Shown one piece after another: positions 1 through 11,727 of a stretch of 64,000 nt of DNA. The position numbers and the translations under genes were made by a program. The DNA lies in the NCBI GenBank assembly GCA_020226215.1, contig CM035234.1:13110713-13174712 (forward strand), read 5' to 3'. The stretch is from Sindora glabra. Its lineage: Eukaryota > Streptophyta > Magnoliopsida > Fabales > Fabaceae. Under the pieces are notes generated by a model, which did no database searches, was not told where the DNA came from, and saw only the letters and a program-made list of their open reading frames with translations. Numbering within the stretch: position 1 is the first letter of the stretch; the number at the start of each line of letters is the position of its first letter.

Positions 1-1169
1 CTCTTGTACTAGTGTAATAGGACATTTGGTGCAAGATACCTGTTAGTAGGTGATTCAGAAGTGCTAAGCATTATTCATGATTCATAGAGTTGGCATGCAC
101 TTTGGTTTGTTGTGGAGGCGGCATTTGTGCAAGTTGCAAATGGTAATAAGCACACAGTTGCAAAGGCAACTACCGATCAAACAAGTTTTAGATGTAACAA
201 ATTTGGGAGAGTTATGTGGGATAATGACACTAAAGAGTGTCATGACACTTTGTATAATGACTACAGAGGTAGCCCTTTGAAACATTTGCGGAGGATGCAT
301 TTTGCCAAGAGTACCTATGTTATAGAGGTAATAGACAACCCAAAATTTAAGATGGTCAGATTGAGACCTCAATGAGGGTATTGACATTTGAAGTGGGGGA
401 GAATGTCATAAGCTGACAGTTGTAACAGTTCAACAGAAAAATATGCTCGAATTTAGATGAGACTTTATGAAAAAATCCAACATTTTGTGATGGTCCTATG
501 GTTGTAATTTGAAATCAATTCGGCTAATGTATTATTTTGCCTGATTTTCCTAAATTTGAGGGTATTTTGATCATTTCGGAAGGTTCAAGAATTCGGCGGG
601 ATTTGAGCCTGTATTTGTGATCCTTGCATTATGATCTTCAGGTCAAGTGATTTTCGAATGAATTAAACACCTAGAGCATGACGAAAAGGACTTATGATAG
701 TTCAAGAAAAATATGTCATCTTTTATCATTTAGACTTTGGTTCAAAATGCTCTTTTAAAGGGGTGGAGTGCTCTAAAGACTCAAATGGTGCTTAAGATAT
801 TGAGCTAGGGAAGGAATGTGTTAACTTATAACCATCCCTCTGCATACTTAAAACTATGGAATACCCATAAACTAATCGAGCATAATGTCCCTTTCTCTAT
901 TCAATTGTCCCTTCAACTTGAACAACCCGGAGGCTTCCTATGTGGAAGGATCTTGTGGTCTGGTATGTAAGAACGCTTCGGTGACATACAATATTGGTGT
1001 GTAGACATGTTGTACATGAGACTTGTTGTATCAATGATAAGTTTTTGATATTTTGTTATCTCTACCAAGCGTGCCAAATGAGAGTTATAATATGGGAAGG
1101 TTGACATGTTCGCCAAGAGTAGCCAGCATCGTTGCACAATTTCGGCTAGAGAGCCACCAGCTTATGACA
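1..1169 (+). mobile_element. 3' end of an LTR retrotransposon (gypsy-like), cut by the window edge
   Basis: Positions 1-390 are the tail of an internal region with only short open frames (longest about 87 codons at 112-375) that I do not recognise. They are followed by a purine-rich polypurine tract, AAGTGGGGGAGAA (391-403), directly abutting an LTR that starts TGTCATAAGCT. PPT plus TG...CA LTR is the standard 3' architecture of an LTR retrotransposon. The TGTCATAAGCTGACA-type start resembles Del/Tekay gypsy LTRs, but that family assignment is recalled, not searched. The rest of the element lies to the left of the window. Confidence 0.7.
404..1169 (+). repeat. 3' LTR of the element at the window start
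   Basis: The 766-bp block begins TGTCATAAGCT and ends AGCTTATGACA, a perfect 11-bp terminal inverted repeat with TG/CA ends, and is immediately preceded by a polypurine tract. No coding potential is seen. The 5' partner LTR is outside the window, so its age cannot be estimated here. Confidence 0.75.
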
Positions 1170-1824
1170 AGAATCATGATCTAATACTGTTACTCCTAAC
1201 TTGTTACTTTCACTTTTCATTCTTATTATCTCATAGAAAAATTATTGCAAAATAGTATATGCAATATTGTGTATAATAAAATAAAAAAAAGAGTTGAAAA
1301 CTTTAATGATTATGTATAATGATTATGTATAATAACTTACTAGTATAAATTGCCTACTTTTACAATTTCTTCACTTAATATTACATTATTTTTTTCACTC
1401 ATTTGACTACTAAACTTCACACTCATATTTTCTCTCCCTCTAAGCTTTCTCTCTCCATGGACTAACACACTTGTATGACACTAGTAGAGCTTCACTTTGT
1501 CTGAAGCCATTGTTGTGTATTAAACCCTTGGAAATGCTTGCTATTTAGAGGCGAGCTAAGCAAAGCAAAGCCAAGCAAAGCATAAATTTCAAAGCCCAAC
1601 TTGCCAACTACATTCATTTATTGCCTTGTTGAATGCAAAACCAGTCCTTCTTCGTTTTTGTCAAAAGTTGCTGCTACTTACCAAACTGTCCCATTGTTAC
1701 GGCTACTCTTCCAACATGTAATTTTTGTCAAATATTACTGTTGGTCTTTCAGAACAAGTTTACCAGCTTCAACAAAAACCATACTCCAGTCTGGCAAACG
1801 CACGTCCAAATAGTGCAGCTGGGT
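1170..1824. other. Spacer and 3' flank of the UGT91 gene
   Basis: AT-rich non-coding DNA between the LTR and the stop codon of the minus-strand glycosyltransferase; its right part should hold the 3' UTR and poly(A) site of that gene. A short run of AAGCAAAGC-type repeats lies at about 1552-1580. Open frames here are low complexity and are not called. Confidence 0.5.
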
Positions 1825-3258
1825 TTAGCTTTGCCGGTTATGATCCTTAACAATTCCATTTTTAAGAAACTTGACAAATGGAGCCGTGTAGTGGTGTTGC
1901 AGCTCTTGATTTCCCACAATTGCAGCAACTTCATTTGTTTTGATCCTCATATTCTCTCCTTTCTCCAAAACCATTGCTTCTTTAAGGGATTTGGCTATGT
2001 CTTCTCTGCTAAATGACCCATCTTCACTTCTCTTCACTTCAATGGCCAAACCCTTATCCACCAAAAACCTTGCATTAAGAGGCTGATCTAGTATAAATGG
2101 CAACACCACAAGATTATGCCCAAATTGCAAACTTTCAATCACAGAACCCCACCCAGAGTGAAACAGAGAGCCCCCAATTGAAGGATGTGCCAGAATCTTC
2201 TGTTGTGGGATCCACCCAGCACAAACCCTTCCTCTCTCTGATGTTCTTTCAGTAAATCCTAAAGGCAGACAATCATGATCATTAGTTGCCCAGCTAGGTT
2301 TCCTCAGTGCCCATAAGAATGGAAGTCCAGAAAGTTCCAAGCCATGAGCTATTTCATAGATTTGTTGTTTGCTCAGCTTGCACTCACTGCCAAACCCTAC
2401 AAACACAACTGACTTTGATTTTTGCTCATCAAGCCACTGAAAAGTCTCATCCCAGAAAGAATCAGAAGTTTCAGCATCAGATTCTGGCCTGTTTGGAGGC
2501 AATAAACCTACAGGAACCACTGGCTTCCCAATTATTTTCTCATAGAGACTTAAATATTCTCCTTCAATCTCGTAACAACTTCGAATAGCCACTGCTTGGC
2601 AAGCCTCAAGGATCCTGGCGGCTCTTGAACCGTCCATGATCCCGGAAACATTTTCTCCATAAAATCCGAGATGCATAATAACTGCCTCGTATGGTCGGTA
2701 AGCCACCGATGACGGGAAATCCACCCATTTCGGTGTCATCATGAGACTTTCCGGCGAAAGTCGATCTTTCCCTTTGCCGTAGCAACCTATGTATTCCGGT
2801 GGACCAAAAAAAACTAAAGTAGAAGCAGAGTAAGCTGAAAAGACCATTAAGTTTACCTGAAATTCTTGAGCAATCTCCACCGCCCAGTAAGGAAGCAAAT
2901 CACAAATAATCCAATCTGGGGGCTGATTTGCAATCAATTTCCTGACTGGATGTTGCAGAAGATCATATGCCACTTTTAAGTACTGAATTTTCTCAGATGG
3001 AATATCTATGGTGGCTTCAGCCCCTTCCGGCAAAAGTTCACCTTTTTCTAATGATGGTAATGGAATTTCTACAAGATCAAGTAGATCAGATAAAATGGAA
3101 GGAAGCTTAGGAAGATGCTGAATGTTTTTAGGAGTGGATACGAAGGAGACATGAATTCCAGCTTTAGCTAAGGCTATTGAAAGCTGAAAAAATGGAGTAA
3201 GGTGGCCAAAGGCACTCCATGGCAACATTACAACGTGGATTGTATTTTCTTTCTTCAT
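1825..3258 (-). CDS. UGT91-like UDP-glycosyltransferase (family 1), intact
   Basis: Intronless 477-codon frame, the usual length for plant family 1 glycosyltransferases, which transfer a sugar from a UDP-sugar to a small-molecule acceptor in the cytosol. The N-terminal acceptor half carries the catalytic His19 (in AFGHLTPF) and its Asp120 partner (in IICDLLPYW). The C-terminal donor half has a complete 44-residue PSPG box at residues 349-392, starting WIPQQK and ending LDQ, with HSGWGS in place of the common HCGWNS; that variant and the MLPWSAFGHL start are typical of the UGT91 family. UGT91 members often add rhamnose, glucose or xylose to a sugar already on a flavonoid, terpenoid or steroid; the actual substrate cannot be read from the sequence. 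The start at 3258 gives the standard family N-terminus. Two damaged relatives lie at 11.7 and 21.5 kb. Confidence 0.93.
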   Translation of the reverse strand: MKKENTIHVVMLPWSAFGHLTPFFQLSIALAKAGIHVSFVSTPKNIQHLPKLPSILSDLLDLVEIPLPSLEKGELLPEGAEATIDIPSEKIQYLKVAYDLLQHPVRKLIANQPPDWIICDLLPYWAVEIAQEFQVNLMVFSAYSASTLVFFGPPEYIGCYGKGKDRLSPESLMMTPKWVDFPSSVAYRPYEAVIMHLGFYGENVSGIMDGSRAARILEACQAVAIRSCYEIEGEYLSLYEKIIGKPVVPVGLLPPNRPESDAETSDSFWDETFQWLDEQKSKSVVFVGFGSECKLSKQQIYEIAHGLELSGLPFLWALRKPSWATNDHDCLPLGFTERTSERGRVCAGWIPQQKILAHPSIGGSLFHSGWGSVIESLQFGHNLVVLPFILDQPLNARFLVDKGLAIEVKRSEDGSFSREDIAKSLKEAMVLEKGENMRIKTNEVAAIVGNQELQHHYTAPFVKFLKNGIVKDHNRQS

Positions 3259-3430
3259 ATTCTTCGGGTTTTCTGAGTTTGGGTTTCAAAATCAGAACAA
3301 GTGGACAGACAGAGATGCAGTAATCTGTTTACAAATTAGCAGAAGGGTATGAACTGACGTAGCATTATTGGTGTTGCTACGTGTCTGTCAAAGATGCTGC
3401 CCAATGCTTCGGTATATGGCTTAAGACAGA
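3259..3430 (-). promoter_or_regulatory. Probable 5' UTR and core promoter of the UGT91 gene
   Basis: Read on the minus strand, a CATATACC-like TATA candidate sits near 3412-3419, about 155 bases upstream of the start codon. Between it and the ATG is a nested inverted repeat: ACGTAGC (3357-3363) with GCTACGT (3376-3382), and GACAGACA (3304-3311) with TGTCTGTC (3382-3389). The ACGT cores look like bZIP-type sites. All assignments are inferred from position and motif only. Confidence 0.35.
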
Positions 3431-3652
3431 ATATTCGAGACGTGGGTTGAGAACCTTATATCTAGGATATGTTAGAAATGATAATGAAAAATAAAAATGT
3501 AATATGCGTCGAAAATATGATTCAAAATTTAATTAATAATATTTTATATTTATTAAATTAAATTTTATACAATTATTATGTATTAATTAATAATTTTTAA
3601 TTTATATTTGATATTTAATTTTAATTTTAATTTTTAATATATATAACATTAT

Positions 3653-4008
3653 TGAATGAAAATTCATGACATACGAGAAAAGCCTACACGTTAAATTGTT
3701 TAATGTCCAAGGTAATATTTTTTAGGATTTTTATAAATGATAAACATGTAATTATGATGCAGGGTTATATATGAATAAAAATAGTAAAATTAAAAAAAAT
3801 TAATAAAGAATATCTAAGAAATTTAAAAAATTAAAGAAGTGTATGAATTACCTAGTATTTATCTCTTGTTATTGGACTTCTCATCTGATGAGATAACTTT
3901 CCAAATTTATCAACACCTAGTAAAGAAAAATTCATCAATTCCTAATACTTGTAATCATATATGCACCAACCAGATCATACTTCCTTACAGTCATTTTGCA
4001 ATTTCTTG
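3653..4008 (+). repeat. Left LTR of the TRIM-like element
   Basis: Begins TGAATG and ends just before the primer-binding-like site. It aligns by eye with the right block at 4336-5013 once the MITE in that block is skipped. Confidence 0.55.
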
Positions 4009-4010
4009 TA

Positions 4011-4024
4011 GTGGTATCTGAGTA
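4011..4024 (+). other. Primer-binding-site-like sequence
   Basis: TGGTATCTGAGTAG differs by few bases from the TGGTATCAGAGC site complementary to the 3' end of initiator tRNA-Met and sits directly after the left LTR. Confidence 0.55.
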
Positions 4025-4335
4025 GTTTGGTTTATGAGTTTATTCGTATAAGAAAAATAAGATCACAGAACAAAGAGACTCAAAACCTTTCTAAGATCAA
4101 GAATATCAAAAAGAAAGAAGAGAGATGCAGTAGAGGTTTCAAAAGTAAAGCTGTAGTACAAGAGGTCAAGACTCTACTACAACGAAGAGAATCAAGGAAA
4201 AAAGTATCAATACTACAAGTGTTACAATAAACCTTTCTGAGGAAAAAAGTTTCTAATACTACAAGTACACACGGGAAAATAAAAGGCGTACATGAAGAGG
4301 CAATACGGTCAATATTCATATTCGAAGATTACGAG

Positions 4336-5013
4336 TGTTAAAATTGATATTATGGAAAAGCCATGAGTCACCTAAAAAGGTACACATTAAGTTGTGCAAA
4401 AGATATTTTTTTTAGAGTATTTATACAAGATAAATATATAATATGATGTTGACTCGAGTGTGCATAAAATCTAAAAATAACTATTCCCTCATTCCTTTAC
4501 CATTTGTCACATTTTTTAGAAAATTTTTATTTTTTATCTATTATTTTAAAAATTCAATGAAACATTACCCTTCTCACTTTCATCTTGAAATATTTTAATA
4601 AATTTATTCCTTTTTTCTATTTTCAATTATATTAGAATTTGTATATAAAATAAGAGGAAGAGAGATATTTATATACATATTTAAGTATGATCACAAATTT
4701 TAAGTAAAAAAATAAATAAGATTGAAGTGAATTGTGATTTAAAATTAAAAGAGTAGTTTTAAGAATTTTACTAAAAATAAATAGATTAAATTATTTTCTT
4801 AATCTTTATAAAATTGATTAAATGTGATAAATAATAATAAACTTAGGGAATAATAAAGAACATTAGAAAGATCTGGAAACTTAAAGAAATTTATAAATAA
4901 TCTAGTATTAATTTTTTATAATTGAAGCTCTCGTATGAAGAGATGAGTCTCTAAGTACATTAACACTTGTCAAGAAAAATTTATCAATAAAATGACATTC
5001 ATCAATTCTTAAT
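4336..5013 (+). repeat. Right LTR of the TRIM-like element, interrupted by a MITE
   Basis: Second copy of the LTR, starting TGTTAAAATTG. It is interrupted between about 4483 and 4850 and resumes with the AAAGAAATTTATAAATAA region that matches the left LTR. Similarity ends near 5013. Confidence 0.5.
4483..4850. mobile_element. Stowaway-like MITE inside the right TRIM LTR
   Basis: The left end CTATTCCCTCATTCC and right end TTAGGGAATAATA are inverted, the interior is AT-rich and non-coding, and TTTGTCACATTT near the left mirrors AAATGTGATAAA near the right. The CTCCCTC-type terminus is characteristic of Stowaway (Tc1/mariner) MITEs. A related partial copy appears near 41355-41560. Confidence 0.55.
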
Positions 5014-7116
5014 AGAATATTGGGTAAGACCCACTTACGCATGCATGCGTGCATGAGAGAGAGTGAGATGAATCCAGAAATATTTTTAGTACTGTGGATT
5101 ACTGAGAATTAATGGCCTAATAATACATGATTATTTCAAAATAAAACAGTACCATAGAATCCAATGCAATAATAATGTATTACATATAATATTATAATTA
5201 CAATTAACAATAGTATCAAGAATTTTTAAACCAAATGATATTGGATGTCTTTTAATACTTTTATTTTACATCATAATTTGTGTGTGTTTTTAGTGAATCG
5301 ATTGTTCTTACTACTATGGAAAAAAAATAATTGTGACTTGCAATTTTGGTAATGTCTTGATCATTAAATATGGATAATTTCCATGGCAGATAACTTTTCA
5401 GAGGGGTGGGGTAGTATAAAGGTCCACTGATGCTTCGGGAAAAAAATTGAACACAAAACGCATCAGTAGTTCCCAGCATAATTTTTGAGTGTGTTGCCAG
5501 CATCAATTGCTCTGTTTCAACGGGAAAATCACTTTCCCACTCAACACGACAATCTTTTCTATCAAAATAGAGTGAGAAGGAAATTTGAAAAGAAAGTGTA
5601 GGGAGCACAGCGAATTTGTCGCCTCCAAAAGATAAGATAGAGGAGGAGGGTGATGTGAGAGGTTGACAAGTGAATTTTTCGATACTATCCTTTGAACTGT
5701 TGGGGAACCCTAAACGCCAACTTTGCAGTGCCAAACTAAACTTATAACTAAAATTTTGTGTTTTTAAATTATTTATAATAGATTTTATCAAAAATAAAAA
5801 AATTATATTTCTAATAAAAAGAAAAATGTCAGTTGCAAACATTTTGATTAAAAAATTCTTATTCTTAATAAATAACTATAACAGAGTATTCTTCCAATTT
5901 TGCTTAACATACTTTATTAATTTTAATAATAATTAATAATTATTTTTTATATAAAAATAAAATATTTATTTAATTTCTTACCATATCAAATATAATTGTA
6001 AAATGATCATTTTATTTTATTCAATTCAATTTCATTTCATTACATTATATCAAATGTAACTTAATTGTACATTGTTAAAATATTTGTAAATAACATTAAA
6101 ATACAATAATAACTTTTTAAATTTTCATCTAATATTAATTTAATTTTATCCATTATTATTATTTAATTTTTAATTTTTTTTAATTTTTATTTAATCAAAT
6201 AAAAAGGAATTATTTCTCTTCTTTTAGTCCATACAGACGAAGCCTTAGGTCCTTGCAAAAGAGTGCAACCTTGGCATAGAAGTGCTCATCAAGTATGGCT
6301 CGAATGTACGACTGGTGGTGACAAGGCCGTTCAGACAATTTATGTCACTTGCTCCCGTTCGCTTCTCGGATGTCCCTTCACGGATTATTGCACACATTAT
6401 TGCACCTGACACCCATTATGACTCCTATCGCATCATAGCATTGCGCATTTGGATTAAAGCTGGACCGTTTGCCCTTTCCGCTGATTAATCTTTTTCAAGT
6501 GGTGTCTGTCTTTGGCTAAAATAAAGGTTTAGAACTTGAGTAAGTCGGCATTCACGTGTTGTTGCTCACAGAAAATATTGTATTTGATGTGTGATTCAAT
6601 AATATCCATAATTGTAGATTATGCTCAGCGTAATCCGGCCAACATTTCATGTCAGCAACTTTTTTTTACCCATGTCAGAACATGAGCAAAATTGTCACGA
6701 ATGAGTAGAGCATTTCAAAAAAGGGTGAAAAACTATTCTGACCTTATCCATTACTGAAGGCTCTGTGCGAGCTGACGAGAGAAAAGTCAGCATTATTCGT
6801 TGCTTATTAACATCAGGCATGAAATTGGTGGTCCCCATCACTTCACGCAGCGGCACATCCCAAACAGGTTGGTGCCTCATTTGAGCAAGCCAGAGTGCGA
6901 GAAAGGTTGTGACTGGTGCTTTCCAGGCAAGTGTACATCATTATAGCAGACCTATTTTATGAATATATTACCTATTTTTGTGTGGAATTAGTGGCCATAA
7001 GGGTTTAGGTTTGATACATGGAGTGTGCCCTTGCTTAGAGTAGACTGGGTTTTGTAAGGTTTAGGGTACATTTCAGAAAGGTGGTGACCATGGCATCCAA
7101 CATGAGCAAACTATCG
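5014..7116. other. Spacer with an unassigned 193-codon frame and a GC-richer island
   Basis: No recognisable gene. A 193-codon minus-strand frame (5261-5842) has a balanced-composition middle part (about residues 35-160) flanked by low-complexity AT-rich codons and matches no family I know. About 5960-6065 resembles one arm of the MITE at 24.2 kb. From about 6220 to 6930 base composition rises clearly above the surroundings, with short frames on both strands (68 codons plus at 6282-6488; 61 codons minus at 6695-6880) that I cannot assign. Confidence 0.4.
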
Positions 7117-7119
7117 TTT

Positions 7120-7870
7120 AGGGTCCATTTGGTTGGGAGGAGAATGAATTTTTGAAATTCTTTTTTCAACTTTCCTTTGTTTAGATATTTAAAAATTTTG
7201 ATCAACAGGAAAATAAATTCTGATCGATCAGAAAGTTGTATTATTTTTAAGGAAAATAATTTTTCATTTTAAAAAATGAAATTCATTTTTCTTATTACTC
7301 AGTACATTCATACTAGAACCTAAATTTTTTACCTTCTCACCTTATTACGCAATCATGATCACAAATAAAATTTATTTTTATTTATTAAATATTTTATGAT
7401 GGATGCTCTATTTTTATTTTTATAAAATTTATTTTTATTTATTAAAGTTTAGGTGCACATTTTTAAACAATATTTATTAAAATATTCTCTCTTTTTGTCT
7501 CATGGTGAATACTCTATTATATAATATTTCATAATAATTAATTAAACTAACTATGTGAATCTATATATAAGATTTTGTAATGCCTTTAATATATATTTTT
7601 ATTATTAGAAACTAATTATTATTGGATTATTAGGCACCAAGAACAATAAAAATTTCTTTTTTAAAAGATAAGTAAAATTATAATAATTTTGAAGTAAATA
7701 ATTTTGATTTACATTAAATGGAGTTAATTTTTCTTTGTATACAAAATACCAGAAAATATTTTTTCTTTATGCACTAAATAATAGAAAATCAATTCATTTT
7801 CCAGAAATATGTTTTCTTAGAAAATCATTTTCTAAAAATTCTATTTTCCCTTAAACTAAACGAACTCTTA
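7120..7870. repeat. Degenerate foldback/MITE-like repeat, about 750 bp
   Basis: The left end GGGTCCATTTGGTTGG is mirrored by the right end ACTAAACGAACTCTTAG, and both arms continue with AGAATGAATTTTT-type sequence in opposite orientation. The interior is AT-rich and non-coding. The GTTTGGT-type terminus recurs in several blocks of this window. Confidence 0.45.
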
Positions 7871-9800
7871 GTCTTTAAAATTTGTGGGCACTGGGCATTT
7901 GGTCCATGAAATTTGTCCATTAGCATTAATAGTCCCCAAATCCTCGTTCTATTAGAACTCTCTATCCTTCCATCTATGAACTCATTCCAAACCAAAATAA
8001 GTGTTGGAAAAAAAAGGGATAGTAGAATTATGGAAGCGAACCGTTTTCCCTTTTCGTGTGATTAAGATAGGCAATTAAAAAGTGTAGAAAATAGAATGGG
8101 AACACATAGATTTTTATGTTGAAAATCCCTCAAAAATCAAAGGTAAAAACCACAAGACCTTAGGTCTAAAATCTTCCACTATGATCATAGGATTACAAAA
8201 ATATTTTTCTTCTCTAGTACAACTCTAAAGGATCTCATGACACTTCACTCACTAAGGATGGATTACAAGAATTTTCCCTCACCTAATTTAGTGGATCACT
8301 CTCACTTTTATGGTGGAACTTAAACTAGTTTGAGAAATACTCAAACTCTTCACTTAAAGTAACTCTCACCATTTCTCTCATTCTCTTGGAGGAACTTTTT
8401 TACTTGATGCTTGCTCAAATGAATGATTCCCCCCTTCCTAGAAGACCTCTATTTATAGGGAGAGATTGGAAGCATGTGTATGAATCCACCAAACTCTAGA
8501 AAAGCCTTCTATTTAATCCTTCTTTCTTTCTCTAGGTAGCCTTTAATTTTTCCAATTCTTGAAAATTGTAATCTTGAATGTTGTTAGCTTTTTTCATTGC
8601 ATGGGAGAATTTATTATCATAATTTTAAGTCCTTTATAATTACTCGAGCATGCACCATCCCATTTGAGAATATTGGTATTTGAGGCTTCTTTTTGGTTGG
8701 TGGTTCACAATTAATGAAGGGATCAAAACCCAGCAATGAGAAAGCTGATGGAAGATTAATTCCATGCTAGCTCATTAAAGGCCAAGGTGGAATGAGGTTA
8801 AGAACAAGCTTGATGAAAAAGTTTGATGAAGACAGCATCATATCTCACGGATGGGTTTGAAAATAAGAATGTTGGTGAGTAAAAAGAATCTTGAGTACCT
8901 GGTGCTTTAGAAGTAGTTACCATTACCATTGCACATCTTAGATTCTTTAATTTGTGGTTTACAATTCTGTTGATGGCTATTTTATCACTTATTTTCTTTG
9001 TTGAAAGATATTGATAAGGTCCCTGAATATTTCTTCCATTAACTCAGCGATTCACAACCCCTTCGGGAATTAACTCAGCATTTACAACCCCTTCACAATG
9101 TAATCAACAAATCATTATGGGAATTTGTTGCATTTTGTATTAAGAATAAGAATGTGGAGTTTACCACTTGTAATTAGAATTTGGTTTATGAATTTGCATT
9201 TCGTTCTCATCTCCTGGACTGTACTCTCAATAGAATTAGCAGTTAAAGTCGAATAGCTTTCCTCATCATGCTATTAGCAGTGTCTCATTTGGTATATTTT
9301 TTAAAAAATAGAGGATCTCAGTTTGTGACGATATGATGCAACTAATTTGATAATTAAGAATTTAGATCAATGATTAATGACTCAATTTTCTAAACTGTTA
9401 CAATTAAATCGGTTATCAACACATACTCACACCTTAATTAAGGTTCAGAAAGCCTTCGTTGTTTATTTGGAATAACTTCTTATATAAGTTTCCAACTATT
9501 AAAGTTGTAAAATATATCGGTGGGAATCAGTTAATATTAGTGACTGTTTTGAGATTGAAACAACTGGTGAATGACATTTTATAATTGATACAAACATCCG
9601 ATTTTAACGATTTTAGGCATAAATTACAAATTTTCAATTAATATTTATATCACCTCTCAGATCTAAGATAAAGATGAATTAATTCGTCAAAGATAATACA
9701 TATATGTGCCGATCAACGAAAAAAATGTAGCTTATTTTAACAACCAATGGTATGCAATCAGGATTTTCGTTGCCAAAAATGTGAGACTAGCATTTTCTAA
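7871..9800. other. Non-coding spacer with an LTR-like block and a 31-bp tandem pair
   Basis: From TGTTGG at 8002 to about 8650 the sequence looks like a retrotransposon LTR: a sharp TATA-like CTATTTATAGGG at 8449-8460 lies in a higher-complexity stretch without reading frames. No partner LTR was found, so it is a weak call. A 31-bp unit containing TTAACTCAGC and ACAACCCCTTC occurs twice at 9039-9069 and 9070-9100. Nothing else is supported. Confidence 0.35.
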
Positions 9801-10364
9801 TCTTCAACACCTTGAGCAGAAATGAAAATTTCCAACAAAGCATATAATCAGGGTTGTACGGTTTTTTTTCAACTAGAGTTAATTCTATCTTGCATGGCAG
9901 CTACAAAGCCTCGAAATTTGAGAGGAATTTAACCGTTGCTAAATGTTTATTATCTTGTAGTGATATTTTCATAAATAATTGGGTAAATTTTATAAGTAAT
10001 AATTTTAATCAAAATTATTATAAAATTGTGCTCTCACAAACAATATGCAAAATTGCATTATACAATTTTAAAAAATTTGGGAGATATTAAACTCACAAAA
10101 ATAATCTTAAAAGAAATAATTTTGCATATACGTTAAATATAGAATGCAATTAGATAGCACAATATATAATGGAATATGAAACTACAATCTCAAAAATTAG
10201 GAGATCCTGATGCGAGTAATAAAATTTATCACATAATAACAACTTTTTTTCCCCAGAAACGAACTCACCTATTGAGCACCTGTAGTGTGAGTGACTCCTT
10301 AATATAATATAAAATATTTAAGTTTTAGGCTTAGTTTGTTTTGTGTGAAATTATTTTCCGTAGG

Positions 10365-10435
<71 letters not shown>

Positions 10436-11727
10436 TGATAACTAAGTGATATGTATATCATTTATATTTGTAATTAAAAAATGATTTTTAAAATTATATT
10501 AATGAAAGAAAGAAAATTTTCCTTTAAAAAAAGTAAATCACTTTTTAAAATTTTTATATTTAATATTAAATAAATAAAATGTTTTTTATTTTAATATTTA
10601 TAATTATATTTTATAAAAAATATTTCTCCTCGAGTTTTAATTTATTTCTCTCTTTTGTTTACGCTGAATCGACAACTACACTAAAGAATCAATCCATGAA
10701 TCTCACGAAATATAAGATTGCAATTCATATTATTTAAAAATAAATTTCTTAATTTCTTTTAAAAATAGTGTTTGATTTGAATGACACTGTTGCATAGTTA
10801 AGTTTCAATCTAGGGTCAATGGAATTAGATGTATTTTAATATTTTAGTATATTCTAGGGAAGTTAGTGAAAACACACGTTAACATTGAAAAACATGTTTT
10901 TGTGGCCGAACAACACAACTAATCTTGTAGAGGGTTATATCAGTAGTGGTTGATTTATAGCTTGGTACACATTCAATTTATATTTTAGGAGTGGTTTGAT
11001 TTATATAAGAAATAACTTCCTCCAAGAAATTAAAGTTTAAAGGAAATAACTTCCAAAATGATTTATTGGGAAGTATATAAAATTGTTTAGTTAACATATA
11101 AAAAATAATATTTCTTAAGAAATAACTTCCTATATTTTATTTGGCTTAACTTTAAATATCCTATGAAGTGTTAATAAAATAACTATTATAACATAAATTA
11201 ATAAATTTTACCTATCATTCATTAAATTTAATAAAGATAATTTTATCATTATATTCATAAATAGTACAGGAAATAGAACTTACCTAAAGCAGAAGTGGAT
11301 AAGTTATTTCCCATATTTTGTGAAAAATAGAACTTTTCATATTATTGAAGCGAACCAAATGACCTCTTTATGATTTATACTAGAGAATAACCAACTAAAC
11401 AACTTAACTCTTTCTTGTTTTCTGGAAAATTGAAAGTCTCATACTATTGAAATGAATCAAATAACCTCTTAGTGATTTATGCATATCACTTTACATGAAT
11501 CAGAGACGTTTACCTAACATTTTAATTTTATTCTGCAATACTTATATTTTTTTTATTTTTTTCCCATGATTTCGATGGTTACAATGAATTGGAAATAATA
11601 TAATTTAAAATCACAAAATGTGTAACGGATCCATTGCAAAATAGTTCAATATCAACCACTACGTACTAATATTAATTAGATTTAATTTTTTTATGGGGAA
11701 AGATTACCTATGAACCAAGTAAAGCGG
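9801..11727. other. AT-rich spacer with microsatellite and MITE-like blocks
   Basis: No gene is seen. A (TA)n run is at 10369-10430. A foldback-like block at about 10987-11369 has TTAGGAGTGGTTTGAT at its left and GCGAACCAAATGACCTCTT at its right, in opposite orientation, with AAATAACTTCC near one arm and AAGTTATTTCCC near the other. A fragment with the same AAATAACCTCTTAG end follows at about 11460. Confidence 0.4.
10369..10430. repeat. (TA)n microsatellite
   Basis: Uninterrupted TA dinucleotide run of about 62 bp. Confidence 0.95.

Larger units (their letters stand above)
3653..5013 (+). mobile_element. TRIM-like miniature LTR retrotransposon (non-autonomous)
   Basis: Two similar blocks in direct orientation (about 3653-4008 and 4336-5013) flank about 310 bp that starts with TGGTATCTGAG, a near match to the tRNA-Met primer site of copia elements. 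Shared landmarks include AAAAGCC near the left end, the stretch around TTTTTAG/TTTTATA, TCTAGTATT-like sequence, and ATTCATCAATTC near the right end. The right copy carries a separate roughly 365-bp insert (4483-4850). The short internal region has no coding capacity. This is the layout of a TRIM. The right LTR loses similarity at about 5013, so it is truncated or diverged and no target duplication can be given. Confidence 0.6.

Noticed and set aside
1..403. Exon of a host gene with the 87-codon frame at 112-375
   Set aside because: It runs directly into a polypurine tract and LTR, so it belongs to the retrotransposon; the frame itself matches nothing I know.
1633..2588. Plus-strand frames opposite the UGT91 gene
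   Set aside because: They are antisense shadows of the intact glycosyltransferase and have no recognisable features.
11655..11667. CACTACGTACTAA as the 5' end of the first CACTA element
   Set aside because: The three bases before it (AAC) do not match TCA after the 3' end, and no subterminal repeats follow.
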